Positions 1 to 11,152 of a stretch of 64,000 nucleotides of DNA are shown piece after piece. The position numbers and the translations under genes were made by a program. Positions within the stretch are counted from its first letter, which is position 1. Each line of letters opens with the position of its first letter. Location: contig BSWB01000004.1 of NCBI GenBank assembly GCA_033239125.1, forward strand, positions 57,907,501-57,971,500, read 5' to 3'. The DNA comes from Fagopyrum homotropicum. Its lineage: Eukaryota > Streptophyta > Magnoliopsida > Caryophyllales > Polygonaceae. Below the pieces are notes generated by a model that ran no database searches, was not told the origin of the DNA, and worked only from the letters and a program-made list of their open reading frames with translations.

Positions 1-2814
1 TGTGTACCCTTCATTTTTTACCACTTTCATTAGATTGAAGTTAGAAGGTAAGTGGTTTGATTAGGGTACATTTACTACATATATTTATCCCATGTTCCTA
101 GTTACTACAAAAAAATAAATCTCAAAAAGACTTACTTAGCTAATTTGGTAAATTATTTAAAGCATGGTGACAATGTAAATAAAAGTTTGTGAGCACACTA
201 AGTCTTGATAACAACTATTAAAAAATATTAAATTTTGTTGACAAATTCTAACTAACAAATTTTTTTAAAAAAAATTAAAACATTTATGATTGACCGGTCA
301 ACATCGGAGTATGTAGGGGTCGGAATCTTACAGATGAAAATTTTCTAAGTCTTGTTATTAGAAATAGTGACGGAGGCCGAAATATTTTTTTAAGGAGGCC
401 AAACTCCTTTTATAAAATTTGTGACCCCGGAAATGATGAATAATATCGCTCACGTTTTAGAGTTATTTCTTCCCACATATGATCACGTTTATATTAAAAT
501 AAAAGTATTTTTGTAAAAAAAAAAATCTACATACATATATTAAAGAAAAAATCCTTGTAAGGTCAAATTAGCTTAGTAAGCCTTTTTGAAAACTTTCTCT
601 AGTAACTATGTGTAATGGTCAAAAATCGAAAGTGGCCTAATCGGGATTTTTAAAGAATGAAACGGGTTTAACGGAATTAAACCCTAGAGAAAAATAAAAT
701 AAATGGAAAATGGATAAATCCCCGAAAATCAAACGATTAAAAATCATTATTTTACATTATGAAGGATTCCCGAAAGTTCCATAAAATTATATCGACTTTG
801 GTATGTCGATGTAATTTATTATAAGGAATTTTGGGTAAAAAGTGTTAAGATAAAAATAAGGGGTAAATTATACAAAATTACAAAATTACAAAATTTTGCA
901 AAGTGATCTTTCAGCTATGAACGTGAAATTTGGAGGCTTTAATGTGGGCATATTCAGCCTCAATTTTACCCAGCTCATTAAGTAATCAAGAGTATAAAAA
1001 GTAAAGCAAATGAGGCTTTGCCTCTACTTAACATTGCTGAGAAAGACGCAAGATAAAACAGAAGAAAGGAGAGGAGAGGAGATAATAGCTGAAGGTTGAG
1101 TAAGCATCTAGCACAACCACCTTTCAACCACCAGTACACCACCAGTAGTTGGCCGGAGAAGTCGTCGGAGAGGTCGCCGGAAGCTGTAGAAAACGGGAAC
1201 TGAGGAAGAAAATAGATATCGAGATAGGCTGAAGGAGAAGAAGTATTTTTGGGATCAAATTTCGTTCAAACCTCACCAAATTTTAATTGAAGGTACTTCT
1301 CGAGGTAAGGAACACAACCATACTTTCAGATTTTCGTTTCGATATCGGAGTAAAAAGTTATGGTCCTCGCAAGAAATCTATTCTGCGGAATTTTTCGATA
1401 TATGTTGTTACTTTGCGGTGCAATTTAAAATATCTTCCCATGGTCCGATCTTGCTGGATTTTGGATATGTTATAAAACTAACATTCTACTATATCATATT
1501 AAAATTTGGAGTCGATCCAATGGTGGGATCAAAAGTTACATCGGTTTAGATATACGAAATTCTCTATGACAGGAGCTGAACATCTCATATTTTTGTTGCT
1601 GAGTTTGGTGGAAAAAAGGTCATTTTGGCTATGTTATACACGTTGAAAAGGTTAAGGGGTTGTTTGGTTATAAGGTATTGATAAGGATATATTTTGGTAC
1701 ATTTTTGAAGGTACGAGAAAGGGGATATAGTCCGGAGTGAGAAGTCGGACTTAGGTTTGGATCGAGAGCGGATTAGAATTATCTTACTTGCAAGGTAAGT
1801 GTATATGAATTACACTTTCTTAATATAAATATATTATGTATTTATTATGTCATGATTTTATGCATGCTTATATATATATATATGAGTAAAAGGATGATGA
1901 TGATGACTTGATATGATTTATGAATGCATGCATGAGGTACATGAGATGATAATGGAAAGAATATGATGAAAGCATAAAATTGAGTTATGATATGAAAGTG
2001 ATAATATAGGATGGTAATTGATTAATTAGCCCAACTGGGTCCCGCACGGATTTCCGGGGGCGAGGTCGCTACCTGATCTACAAGGGGCCTCAAGATGAGA
2101 TAGATAGTCAAAGAACGCAACCTGATCTACAAGGGGCATATGACACTATCGGGTTGGCCAACCGAAAGAAAAAAGAAAGAAAGAAATAAAAAAAGAAATA
2201 CGAAAGCACATGAGAAAATATATCGTACGATCAGTTGGGGCTAGTTATTTAATTATCACCTATGCATCGATGCAATCGAGTCTAGCATGTTATATGTTAT
2301 GTTATGATTATTTATATGTGATGGTATGATATGAGATGTTTCTATGAGATGATATGTTTATATGAGGTATGATAACATGCCTGAATGCGTATATGTTATG
2401 TGTTATGGATGGTTGTGTACGTAATGCGAATGTGGATATGTATGTGTGCTTTGGAATGTGAGAACGGGTATAGTGTGTCCTCTGGGGACGAGATCTTAGA
2501 TACTTATATATATTGGGAGAGTGCGATTCGTATACCCTTACTGAGCTTGTAGCTCATTGTTTTTCATATCCATATTTTTTAGCTACTCAAACTCGGCCTG
2601 ATCAAGACAAGGACGTTGGACCCAACACTTGGATTTGAGATCATATCAGGTGGGCTGTTATGGTAATCAACTAAAAATGAAATACGTGTCACACTAGACA
2701 CATGGTATCAATATGTTTGGTAAATGTACTCCTAATCAAACATAATGTATTAATCTCATTAGAAAAAATATTAAAAATATTAAATGAAAGTGATAAAAAT
2801 TGAGGGGTTACACA
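1..2814. repeat. Long inverted-repeat (foldback/MITE-like) element A, split by a solo LTR
   Basis: The left arm (about 1-150) is the imperfect reverse complement of a right arm that is itself in two pieces, about 555-610 and 2694-2814. For example CTTACTTAGCTAATTTG at 131-147 pairs with CAAATTAGCTTAGTAAG at 564-580, and the start (TGTGTACCCTTC at position 1) pairs with the end (GGGGTTACACA at 2804-2814). Removing the LTR at 611-2693 makes the right arm continuous. Without the LTR the element is about 720 bp. It could be a non-autonomous MULE or a foldback element; no transposase is seen. The true left end may lie outside the window, so no TSD can be read. Confidence 0.6.
611..2693 (+). mobile_element. 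Solo LTR of a gypsy-type retrotransposon inside element A
   Basis: It begins TGTAATGG and ends GTGTCACA. It sits exactly at the break in the right arm of the surrounding inverted repeat, which supports both boundaries. The flanking 5-mers CTATG (606-610) and CTAGA (2694-2698) look like a diverged TSD. The text CTTACTGAGCTTGTAGCTCATTG near 2539 is of the kind common in plant gypsy LTRs. No PBS, PPT or coding sequence adjoins it, so it is read as a solo LTR left by LTR-LTR recombination. It does not match the other LTR families here. The internal ORF at 1287 is not considered a gene. Confidence 0.55.
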
Positions 2815-4114
2815 AACATAATGGAATTAGAAAAAGTGCCTATTTGGCCAAATTCTTTCATTAATTATATCCATTAATAGTTAATTATAATTTAATCTTA
2901 AAAATAAAAATATTAAAGTTAATAAAATATATCCATATTTATCTCATCCTAATGTCATATTGATATCTTTTGACATATATATGGTTGGATAATAAATCTT
3001 AACTCTATTTTGTCCATTAATGTATTAATCCTACCGTTAATGTATTAATCCAATCGCACTTGTCCATTAATGTATTAATCGCGTTTATATTTGGCGTTTT
3101 ATCCACAAAATATCCGTATATATCGTACTTAAAGCAAAAATTAAAATTTTCAAATATCCATAATAACATTCTACAATTTACACTAAAGTTTCCAAATATC
3201 TGTAATAAAACACAACTAACTGAATTTAGGTTAATTTTAACGGTTTGACCAACATGATTTTTTAAAATTATATAAACATAACTATATAACAAGTATATCA
3301 CTAACTAACTTGAATTCAGGTTATTATATACGAGACATGTATATCGGGGGGACGAAGAAGTTAAGACCCATATCCCATTCTTTTCTGGATAGTATTTTGT
3401 GGGACCGGATTTTCTAATTTGCCTGGATCGGGATCGGGATCTGGACGATCGAAATTTGCAGAATTTGCGCCCACCCTTTAACCATTAAAGTTTTTCCACC
3501 GCCTAACTCCCCAGTTTAGCAGGATGTATTCTATTTGGTTCGGGTTGAGACTCTTTCGAGTACAGATGGATGGAGCCCCTTAGTTTCCCATTCTTTGAAG
3601 ATTATACCGTAATAGAACAAAAGAAGAGGCAATGAAGGAGAAACCCTGCGGCTGCGAGTATAATATTTATGGATGGATACAGTATAGTCATAGACAACAT
3701 ACTAAACAAGATCTCCGTTGCTAATTATAACGAAGCAGTATGTATTCACCTTGTTAATACATGTAGCCATCGCAGATGAAAGCGAGGAGCTTCTTGCCGC
3801 ACTTGAAGAAGAAGAAATAGAGGCAAGCCGCGACAACCAACTCACACACATACATCCTCTCCTTTTGCAATTTCAACACCAGACGACGTCGTTTCTTGAT
3901 CTTCAGCCTTGGGTGGGGATTCCGATCGAATTTTTGGCATTTAAGAAATTCAGCAGGGGTTGCTTTTCAGTTACATCTAGCTGTTGCCAGCAGAGAGACC
4001 CTGCTGCCCACACGCTTTCTACAAATGTATTCGGACACGGTTCATATTCTCACTTTCTAGGGGTTGCGCAAAACCAATTATATCCGCCCGGTCCAAGAAA
4101 ACCCCGATTTTTTA
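2815..4114. other. Intergenic, no recognisable gene
   Basis: This stretch is AT-rich to about 3400, then more mixed. A 20-mer TGTCCATTAATGTATTAATC occurs at 3011-3030 and again at 3061-3080, with a partial copy between. An open frame at about 3718-4134 encodes an acidic stretch (LLAALEEEEIEAS) that I do not recognise; it runs into the left arm of the next repeat, so it is not called as a gene. Confidence 0.5.
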
Positions 4115-4660
4115 GAAACAATGTGGTTTACTAGGCTTTTTCTAGTTTCATGTTTAGTAAATGTACCCCCCTTGAGAGAAGAGTGTGTAGTGTTTGAGAA
4201 TAAATACAAAAGGTTGGGATATATTTACTTAATTGAAACATTAAAAAGTCTAGTTACTACTATAGTTTTTCAAAAAGGCCTAGTTACCAGAATTGCCCGA
4301 TTTTTTACTAGTTGAACACCACGCACGGTTAGAATTGGATAATCATGAAAAATGGTATATCACGAGATAACTGATTATTTTAATCATTTCCTTTTAATTA
4401 TAAATTTTTTTTTCTTTGTAGACTAAATCGAAAAGCAATCTTGTAGTACAAGTTCGCTATTAATATGAATTTATTTTAGGGCAATTTTGGTAACTAGGCC
4501 TTTTTGAAAAACTAGAGTAGTAAATAAACTTTTTAATGTTTCAATTAAGTAAATATACCCCAACCTTTTGTATTTATTCTGAAACTCTACACACTCTTCT
4601 CTCAAGGGGTATATTTACTAAACACAAAACTAGTAAAAGCCTAGTAAACCAAATTGTTTC
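4115..4660. repeat. Long inverted-repeat element B
   Basis: Left arm 4115-4298 and right arm 4479-4660 are near-perfect reverse complements (about 183 bp each) around a spacer of about 180 bp. The inner ends read AATTGCCC and GGGCAATT. Phrases such as AGTAAATGTACCC and TAGTTACTAC are shared with element A, so the two probably belong to one family. There is no coding capacity. Long arms suggest a MULE-like or foldback MITE, and transcription through it would give a long hairpin RNA. Exact termini and TSD are not resolved because the match fades gradually outward. Confidence 0.8.
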
Positions 4661-5249
4661 TTTATTTTATTCGGGTATCTAAAAACAGTGAAATTAAAAA
4701 CAAAATACAAAAAATAATATTGAGACAAAACAAAATACATAAAATAATATTGAGACATGTACTATGCATACCTAGAAGAAAGCATAAATTAGGCATCAAT
4801 GCAACCTGAAATAGGACATCGATTAGCAAAAAACTCAGCTCGTCACTTTTTTTTTTCTTTCTAAAAATGTGAGCCCTAAAATGAATTCTCAAAATTCTTG
4901 ACATAGTATAAAACCGATGGCGTCAATATTGGGTAAATCTCAATTCAAATAATCAATGTTTCAATTAATGCTTCAATTAAGAGTCAAATCCTACATACAT
5001 GAGCAATATTTTCCATCCGTATCAGATCAACACAAATAAGCTAAGGAAAAAAGATATATCAAACAGAGATAACTAAAAGAGTAGTCAAATCTTATATGGG
5101 TGGGAGAGATGCAATAACATTAGAACACCAAAAGCATTCTCTTCAACCAAAAAAGAGCATCCACCTCATCTGAGATTTCAAATCCTAAATTGAACACTTC
5201 ATCTATAACTAAGAGTTCTATTATCTTTTCATGGACCAAACCTAAAATT
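4661..5249. other. Intergenic, no gene seen
   Basis: AT-rich sequence with scattered short frames on both strands. The last part may be the decayed upstream end of the RNase H-like pseudogene that follows. Confidence 0.4.
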
Positions 5250-8200
5250 TTAGACATCAAAATCAATATTGATGTCTTCTTGTCGAATGACGGGTGATAC
5301 TCCATTGCCGGTGTTGCCAGAAATTGTGAGGGATGTATCACTTCCTCTTTCGTTTCTCGATTTGAGGGGATAACATATTCCGCTTGAAGCCGAACTGCAA
5401 GCAATTAGGTTGGTTCTTCAAGAAGCTCTTACTCATGGTCTGTCAAATATTTGCATGGAGTCGGACTGCAAACTAGTTGATCTTCTAACGCCCCGTTTTT
5501 GGGCACGTTTCAATATTTATTTTTACCTATTTTTATTAGCTTACATATTTTTATTTAAAGTATTTTTGCGGCGTAAATTATTTATTCCCGAACATATTTA
5601 TTTATTTGATACGTACATATTTCCGTATTTAATTTCGGAAAAGTCGAAAGTTCTCACGGTTCGGAAATTCCGTTCCGAACGCGTTTGGATCGGATTCACT
5701 TTACACCCCTTTCTTTATTCTTCTTCCCCCCTCTCTCTCTCTAGTTGATGAGCTGCTCATCTTTCCCGACCTTTCGATCTGTGCAGCCCCGCTCAGCCTC
5801 TCAGGTGATGCCGCCCACCTAGCCCTATAACCCCTACCCGATCCCTCGTTGCACCCAACTCCCATACCTTCTCCTCTGTGATCCTGTCCCTCGTTCATCC
5901 CTTTTGGACTGTAAACCTCCCTCTTCCCCTTCCTTTCTTCTGTTGTCTTCCACGCCTAGCATCCCTTCACCTTTGCAAATCTCATCTGGAGCTACAGCAA
6001 ATCACCAAGGATTCGAACGAACCAGGAAGCCAGTCTCCTCCCTACCCTGCCGCTGCCATCGTCGGAGGTTTACTGTGCGCTTGCCGGAGTCAGAATAGGA
6101 GCAGCGATCCCTTGCCTTTCACCGCCTCACCACCACCTCGATCTAGATCCAATGGTCTCGTCTCTGTTCCGGGTTTGAGCCGCCACCGAAAGGACCAAAG
6201 CAGCCACACAATTGTCACATTCACTCCTCTGGAGTCGGGCTGTCTTCGAACCATACCGGGAGACCCGCCGCCTGCGTACTTGTCGCTGGATCTTGCAACC
6301 AGGTCGAATCAGGGGCCTTCGTCTCTGGTACTGACCTCTTGACACCGGAGCCGCTGTCGCTCTGCCCCGCCCTATCCGCACTTCCCTTCGCCGGAGAATC
6401 TAGTGCCGCCACCTTACCTCTCCCCTGCGCCATCACCTCGCACCACCGGAGCCCTTGCAGCGCCGCCAGGGATGGTTTTTTTTTCCTCAGCTCCCTCTTG
6501 GCCGCCACCAACAAGGTTTAAAACCCTTTACTTTTAACTAAATCGGGCATCCCTCTTTTCTGGTGTAATTAGATAAAGTACCCCATATTTTTATATTGTT
6601 GTTTTGACCCATAGTTTTGGAAGTTTTTCATTTATACCCTTTGAAGAAAGTTAATTGCATATATTGACCAAATTCTTACAATTATCAATTATTCCCTTTG
6701 GTGGATTAATTTCGATTTATGGCTCAAAGATTTAATTGCGGATTATAACCCATGTTCATATAAGTGTATTTTGGCCCGGGAAATGGTTGAGCGGTTTTGT
6801 TTTTAACATTGGTTATGAAAGCGAGTTTTCCTTAGATTCATTTATGTTAAATCTTCCGTTCAAATTTAGCGTATAAGCTAAATTTGCTTACCTTTGGTTT
6901 TAGGTCCGGAAGCACCTCGATAAGGGCCAACGAATCCACACTCGTCATCGTAGATTGTCTTTTGCCTTTGACCTCGTGTGAGTACCTTCTTCCTCGATCT
7001 TGTTATGTTTAGTAGTATCATGCTAGGTTGGATCTAGCATAACTTAGAGTTAATACCAAGTAGTGGTTGTGGACCTTAGGTGAGTGCTTGAAGACTTATC
7101 GATTGTTCTAAGGCTTGATGTGTGTTTGATTTGGAGGTTATAAGGCTTTGAGCGTATGTTTGATCTTGTGAGCGTTTTGATGCTTGAGGTTTTGGGGTTG
7201 TATAATCTTGTAGGATCACGATGACTAGGAATGGATTATCCTAGTATATGTTGTGTTGGTGAGGTGATCTTGTAAGATCGTTGGGGCTAGGAGTGATTAT
7301 CCTAGCATGTTTATGGTATATGATATCGTGAGATCATGGGGACTAGAAGTCTAAGGACTTCTAGCATATGAGAGAGTTGTTGATCGTATGCCTTTTGACA
7401 GGCGTTGAGTGTCTTCCTGCGGGAAGCTGAGAGTGGGATATAGCGAGATTATCATTGGGACGAGGTAAGTCTCCGGACTTACTTAGCTCATACTCCTTGT
7501 ATTAGCGTTGATGCGTGTTTGGTGGTGTATGTTTATTGTTTATGTTATAACAACTAAACCAAAAATAGGACCACCGACATATATATACTTTGACCCAAGT
7601 GTATGATAACGGGCGGTGACATCACTACCTAGCTCTTGCGAGAGCTAGGAGGTTCTCGGCGACTAGCTCGAGCGGGTAGACCCTCGGATGAATCAGTTCC
7701 ATTCCTTGTCGGTAAGTAGGGACCGATGCGAGTTTTGGGAGATTCTCGTGTCACAAAAGAAGTTGAATTAGAACGGGATATGACTTAATAATAAAAAGAT
7801 AATAAACCGGATTTGTGTGCTTTGGAGAATGTTGTGTGTTTATGACGACTTACGTGTGTTTGTTCCTTCACCTTGATTCTAATGCCTTGAATATTAGCTA
7901 ACGGTTTTATACCGATGTTGTAGTTGCATTGCAGGTTAGGATTGCGGCCGAGAGATCCGGAAGAGTGGGCAGCCGGGGTTCCATACATTTTAGGAGGGGT
8001 TTGGTTGGAGTCATGTTTGGGTATTGTTTGTTGTATATTGTATGTCGCGTGTATGACGTTTGGTCCTTGGAGTTGTATCTCAGCTGGAGTCTTTCGTTGT
8101 ATGTTTTCGGGTTTCACTACATTGCATAAAAATGTATTTTGGTTTTGGCTTTTATTTGTGTCTTATTGCAAGATCCGGTGAAATTGTTGTCAGGCTAAGG

Positions 8201-8490
8201 CTGGGACCCATTGTGAGGTCTCCGCCCGTAGCATCCCGAGTCCCGCGGATTTGGGGTCTTACTAATATCATCACTACAAATTGCCCCGGTCTCTCGACAT
8301 CAGACTCCTCGTTGAAGACATTGTCTCAGTTTCAATTCTTGATAACTCTTGCTCCTTTAAATTTGTTCCACAAAAATGTAATACGGTCCCACACCTTATG
8401 GCTCGGGCCCTTCCTTTGGGAGGAAACTCATAACATTTTACCGGATTTTCCTGTAGGTGTGCTGGATTTAGCGGTCATTGACCTTCTCTA
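5250..8490 (+). pseudogene. RNase H-like (RVT_3 type) pseudogene interrupted by a solo LTR
   Basis: Two coding scraps flank the LTR at 5484-8266. The upstream scrap (about 5250-5483) reads INIDVFLSNDG, VARN, then LEAELQAIRLVLQEALTHG and MESDCKLVDL. This matches the start, the E-containing helix and the ESD block of plant RVT_3 RNase H domains. The downstream scrap (about 8267-8490) reads LVEDIVSVSILDNSCSF then FVPQKCNTVPHLMARA, the C-terminal part with its His. Stops and one-base frameshifts (for example near 5383) break it. Such domains occur at the C-terminus of plant LINEs and in stand-alone RNase H-like proteins; WTKPKILDIKINID upstream fits either. Confidence 0.7.
5484..8266 (+). mobile_element. 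Solo LTR of the T1-type gypsy family
   Basis: The 3' end is closely related to the LTR ends at 28356, 45635 and, inverted, 23300 and 32869: AAGATCCGGTGAAATT, the CCCATTGTGAGGTCTCCGCCCG block, then GCGGATTTGGGG. It starts TCTAACGCCCC, where relatives start TGTAACRCC, so the terminal TG is mutated. At about 2.8 kb it is longer than its relatives (about 2.0-2.1 kb), owing to a GC-rich stretch at about 5700-6520. No PBS or PPT follows. It lies in the middle of an RNase H-like domain. I could not read a clear TSD. Confidence 0.65.
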
Positions 8491-9171
8491 ATATACTTTA
8501 GTGGATGGTTTTCAAAAAAAAAAAGAGTTTTCAAATGTCAAGTTAAACTTGCAACGCCTCAACGTCTCCACCTTGTCAACTGAAAAGTTGAAGAGATTGA
8601 GCTACACATTGTGTAATCACAATTTATCCACAAAAGACATCAGGGTTGTCATCTTACGAGGTGATCTTAAATGAATAAGTCCCCAAGTGACACAAGACAA
8701 AAAAGTGAATGCAGAACAAACCTAGCAACAAGAGCTTTAAAGACCCTACACAAAAGCATACAAGAATGACTCAAATATAATGCTTGATACAAACCTCATC
8801 CATCAAGATTTATGTGCCAACCACCATAAGAATCTATCTTAATATCACTCCATTTAGTTTACAAGATCCAATAAAAATAAATTGATGTATATTTACAAAC
8901 ACTATGCAAAGAAGTGCAGAGTAGCGGTAGACATGTGCATTATAATATTTTATTTACGTATAGTGCTGGTAATTGTCCCTATCGAATCCCTATTACTCTA
9001 TTGGGTAATGTATTCGTATTTACCTATTAAAAAAAAGTAGAAAATGAACAATTGAATCGCCCTTCCCACAATTCCTAATATTGACTAAGTTTGTAGCTAG
9101 TTCGGTGATTCTGGCTGGAAGATGATGATGATATCTCTAATGTATATTAGGAAAATAGTCACTGAAACTAT
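8491..9171. other. Intergenic or intronic remnant, no gene seen
   Basis: AT-rich sequence without convincing coding potential. Because the ARF3 scrap that follows is on the minus strand, about 9060-9171 may be its first intron, but nothing in it proves this. Confidence 0.35.
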
Positions 9172-9402
9172 GCTGTTCAAGGAGATGTCCTTGTGGAAGA
9201 TAAGCTACCAAGCTTCCTTTCTTGGGGAGGGATATCAATGGCCTAGTAAAAGCATGCCAAAGCTCCATACAAACAAATGAAGGAGATAAAGGTGAATAAG
9301 ACGGAAGTTGGGGTTCATATGAAGATGAAATAGTGGCATTGTTTTGTTGCTGTCATCATCTTCATCATCGTTTATAGTGTTTAAGTCAATCAGCCCACCC
9401 AT
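9172..9402 (-). pseudogene. ARF3: ARF3/ETTIN first-exon fragment
   Basis: Read on the minus strand, an ATG at 9402 opens MGGLIDLNTINDDEDDD, very like the ETTIN/ARF3 N-terminus with its MGGLIDLN start and acidic run. After a frameshift the B3-domain entry block follows: MELWHAFTRPLISLPKKG, then LVAYLPQGHLLEQ. Intact ARFs read ELWHACAGPL and VVYFPQGH, so Cys-Ala-Gly has become Phe-Thr-Arg. Homology stops after LEQ, where ARF genes have an intron. Upstream of the ATG an intron-like TTTTTACAG precedes GGCACG. The B3 core, middle region and tasiR-ARF target sites are absent, so this is a gene scrap, not a working transcription factor. Confidence 0.75.
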
Positions 9403-9616
9403 TATGGCATAAAGTGTTGTCGTGCCCTGTAAAAATCAACAGACAACTGAAAATTTAACAAACAATTAAAAGTCCAACAAGCTACAAACAACTTTCAAAA
9501 CCAAAAAGAAATCATAAACAAACATAGCCTAAATTTTTAATAATAGTTGGTATAAGGAAGCTCGTAAAATTTGTACTAAATCTCACAGTAGAGATCTTCC
9601 GTCAGAGATTTCTCTT
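9403..9616. other. Flank between ARF3 scrap and Copia element
   Basis: No coding sequence is seen. It may be 5' leader or intron of the ARF3 source gene. It ends with the Copia TSD CTCTT at 9612-9616. Confidence 0.4.
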
Positions 9617-10905
9617 TGAAGAACCGGTGGGTGAATAAAAAGGATAAAAGATACTCTAGAATTGGGGGGGGGGGGGGGGGGTTAATAGAGTATGAGAACT
9701 TTTCGCAAAAACAATCTCAAGGCTTTGAAACCAATTTCAAGGGTCTTGATGTCGATCTGAGCTCTTTGTGGTACACTTTAATTTCAAGGGCTTTGAAACA
9801 ACTTTCAAGGGCCTTGACTTTGTAATCCTGCAAAACAAAGTTAGTCACAATAAAGCAAGATAAAATGCGGAATGTAAAAGATCGACACGAAGATATGTTT
9901 ACGAAGTTCGGCTCAAATAGCCTAGTCTCCAACCCAGGGTATGGCCTTAGGATCTAACTATCTATTATTAGCTGTAAAGAGTCCTAGATACAAACTTGAA
10001 GAAATCCCCTTCTTCTCTCACTGTAGCCAATGCTACGATCTAGCTCTAACTCTTCACCTTGCTATAATAGTCTAGTTACTTCGCAGAGTAACACACTCGA
10101 GTATAACACTTTTTAAATATACCAATGGAGCTCTCGAGTTTTATCTCTCTCTAGGAGATAACTATTTTTGTGAAAGAGAGAAAGAAAAACTAATTGATCG
10201 AATGAAGATGTTTTTGGATCGCTTGAAGACTATTGATGTTTTCGTGTAAGCTTGTTTTTTTCCTTCAATCGCCATCTTCATTAATAGCCTTCTATGGAGA
10301 GGTCTTATAGCCATTGGAAAGATGACCGTTTGAAGATGATTCTTCTTCTCCATGAAGATCGCTTCTTGGTTGAGATGAGATACACATTGTGGATCTTCAT
10401 CTCTTGAGAGCACGTTGATCTCTCTTCTCCTTAATCTTCTCGTATTTGTTGTGACGATAACAAATTCCTTGAGAGAGTATCTCCGTGGTTTTTAGTTGTG
10501 GATCGTTGCAAGATCCTTCATTGGTCGGTTGAGATCTTCGTTCAATCATATCTTCTTGTTGAGCAAATATTTCCTGGAAGATCTTCTTTGGCGCTTCGTT
10601 GGATTAATGATTTGAATTCTTTTAGCGTGCAACCTTGATAACTTTTGTTAGCTTGAAATGAATTTCAAGGCCTCCGTCTTTTAATCACTCTAAACACCTT
10701 GTCTTTCCTTGCATTCGATTTCAAGGTCTTCCAAGGTCCTTTGAAGTGTCTTTCAAAACCTGCACTCATTCAATACAAACTACCAAACCAAACCAAGCAA
10801 CTCGATATTTAATCAATAAGTTGTTAGTGTATAAAACTACTTCATTTGTGTTTAAGTCTTCCATCATCATCACCTGTACAATTATATAATCAAGGTGGAG
10901 TTTCA
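9617..10905 (-). repeat. 3' LTR of the Copia element
   Basis: 1289 bp, starting TGAAGAACC and ending GGAGTTTCA on the plus strand. It is matched base for base over most of its length by 21108-22385. It differs by scattered substitutions, an 18-base G run at 9664-9681, and a TATA region changed from TTTTTATATATA to TTTTTAAATATA. It contains several TTTCAAGG-type palindromic words (9735-9749, 9782-9798, 9803-9817). Confidence 0.93.
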
Positions 10906-10920
10906 ATCTCCCCCTTCATG
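10906..10920 (-). other. Polypurine tract of the Copia element
   Basis: On the minus strand GAAGGGGGAGAT lies directly upstream of the 3' LTR start (TGAAACTCC). This is the expected position for plus-strand priming in reverse transcription. Confidence 0.8.
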
Positions 10921-11152
10921 GAAGACAACACAAATTTTTCATACTTGCATTGTAAAGTTAGCGATGTATATATGAATATCAAACTTAAAATGCAGAATGC
11001 AGAAATATCGAAAATGTTGGATAATTTATTTCTCCCCCTTTGTCTTTCAACAAGGGAGAAAATAGTCAAAGCAAGGAAGTTTTAAAGGTTTAAAACCCAG
11101 AAAAGTATTTCACAAAACCACTAAATCAAGCAAGTCCCATCAAACATCAAAC

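Noticed and set aside
5701..6521. GC-rich stretch with overlapping open frames on both strands
   Set aside because: It lies inside a solo LTR, frames overlap on both strands with low-complexity Pro/Ser/Arg text, and no domain is recognised.
6900..7500. Possible host gene in the T-rich LTR part (GTGAGTACC splice-like sites)
   Set aside because: The same landmarks recur in the T1 LTRs (27180-27610), so they belong to the LTR.
7785..8181. Frames of 66-110 codons at the end of the LTR
   Set aside because: They translate the conserved LTR terminus, which recurs at 27941 and 45301 in other LTRs; not genes.
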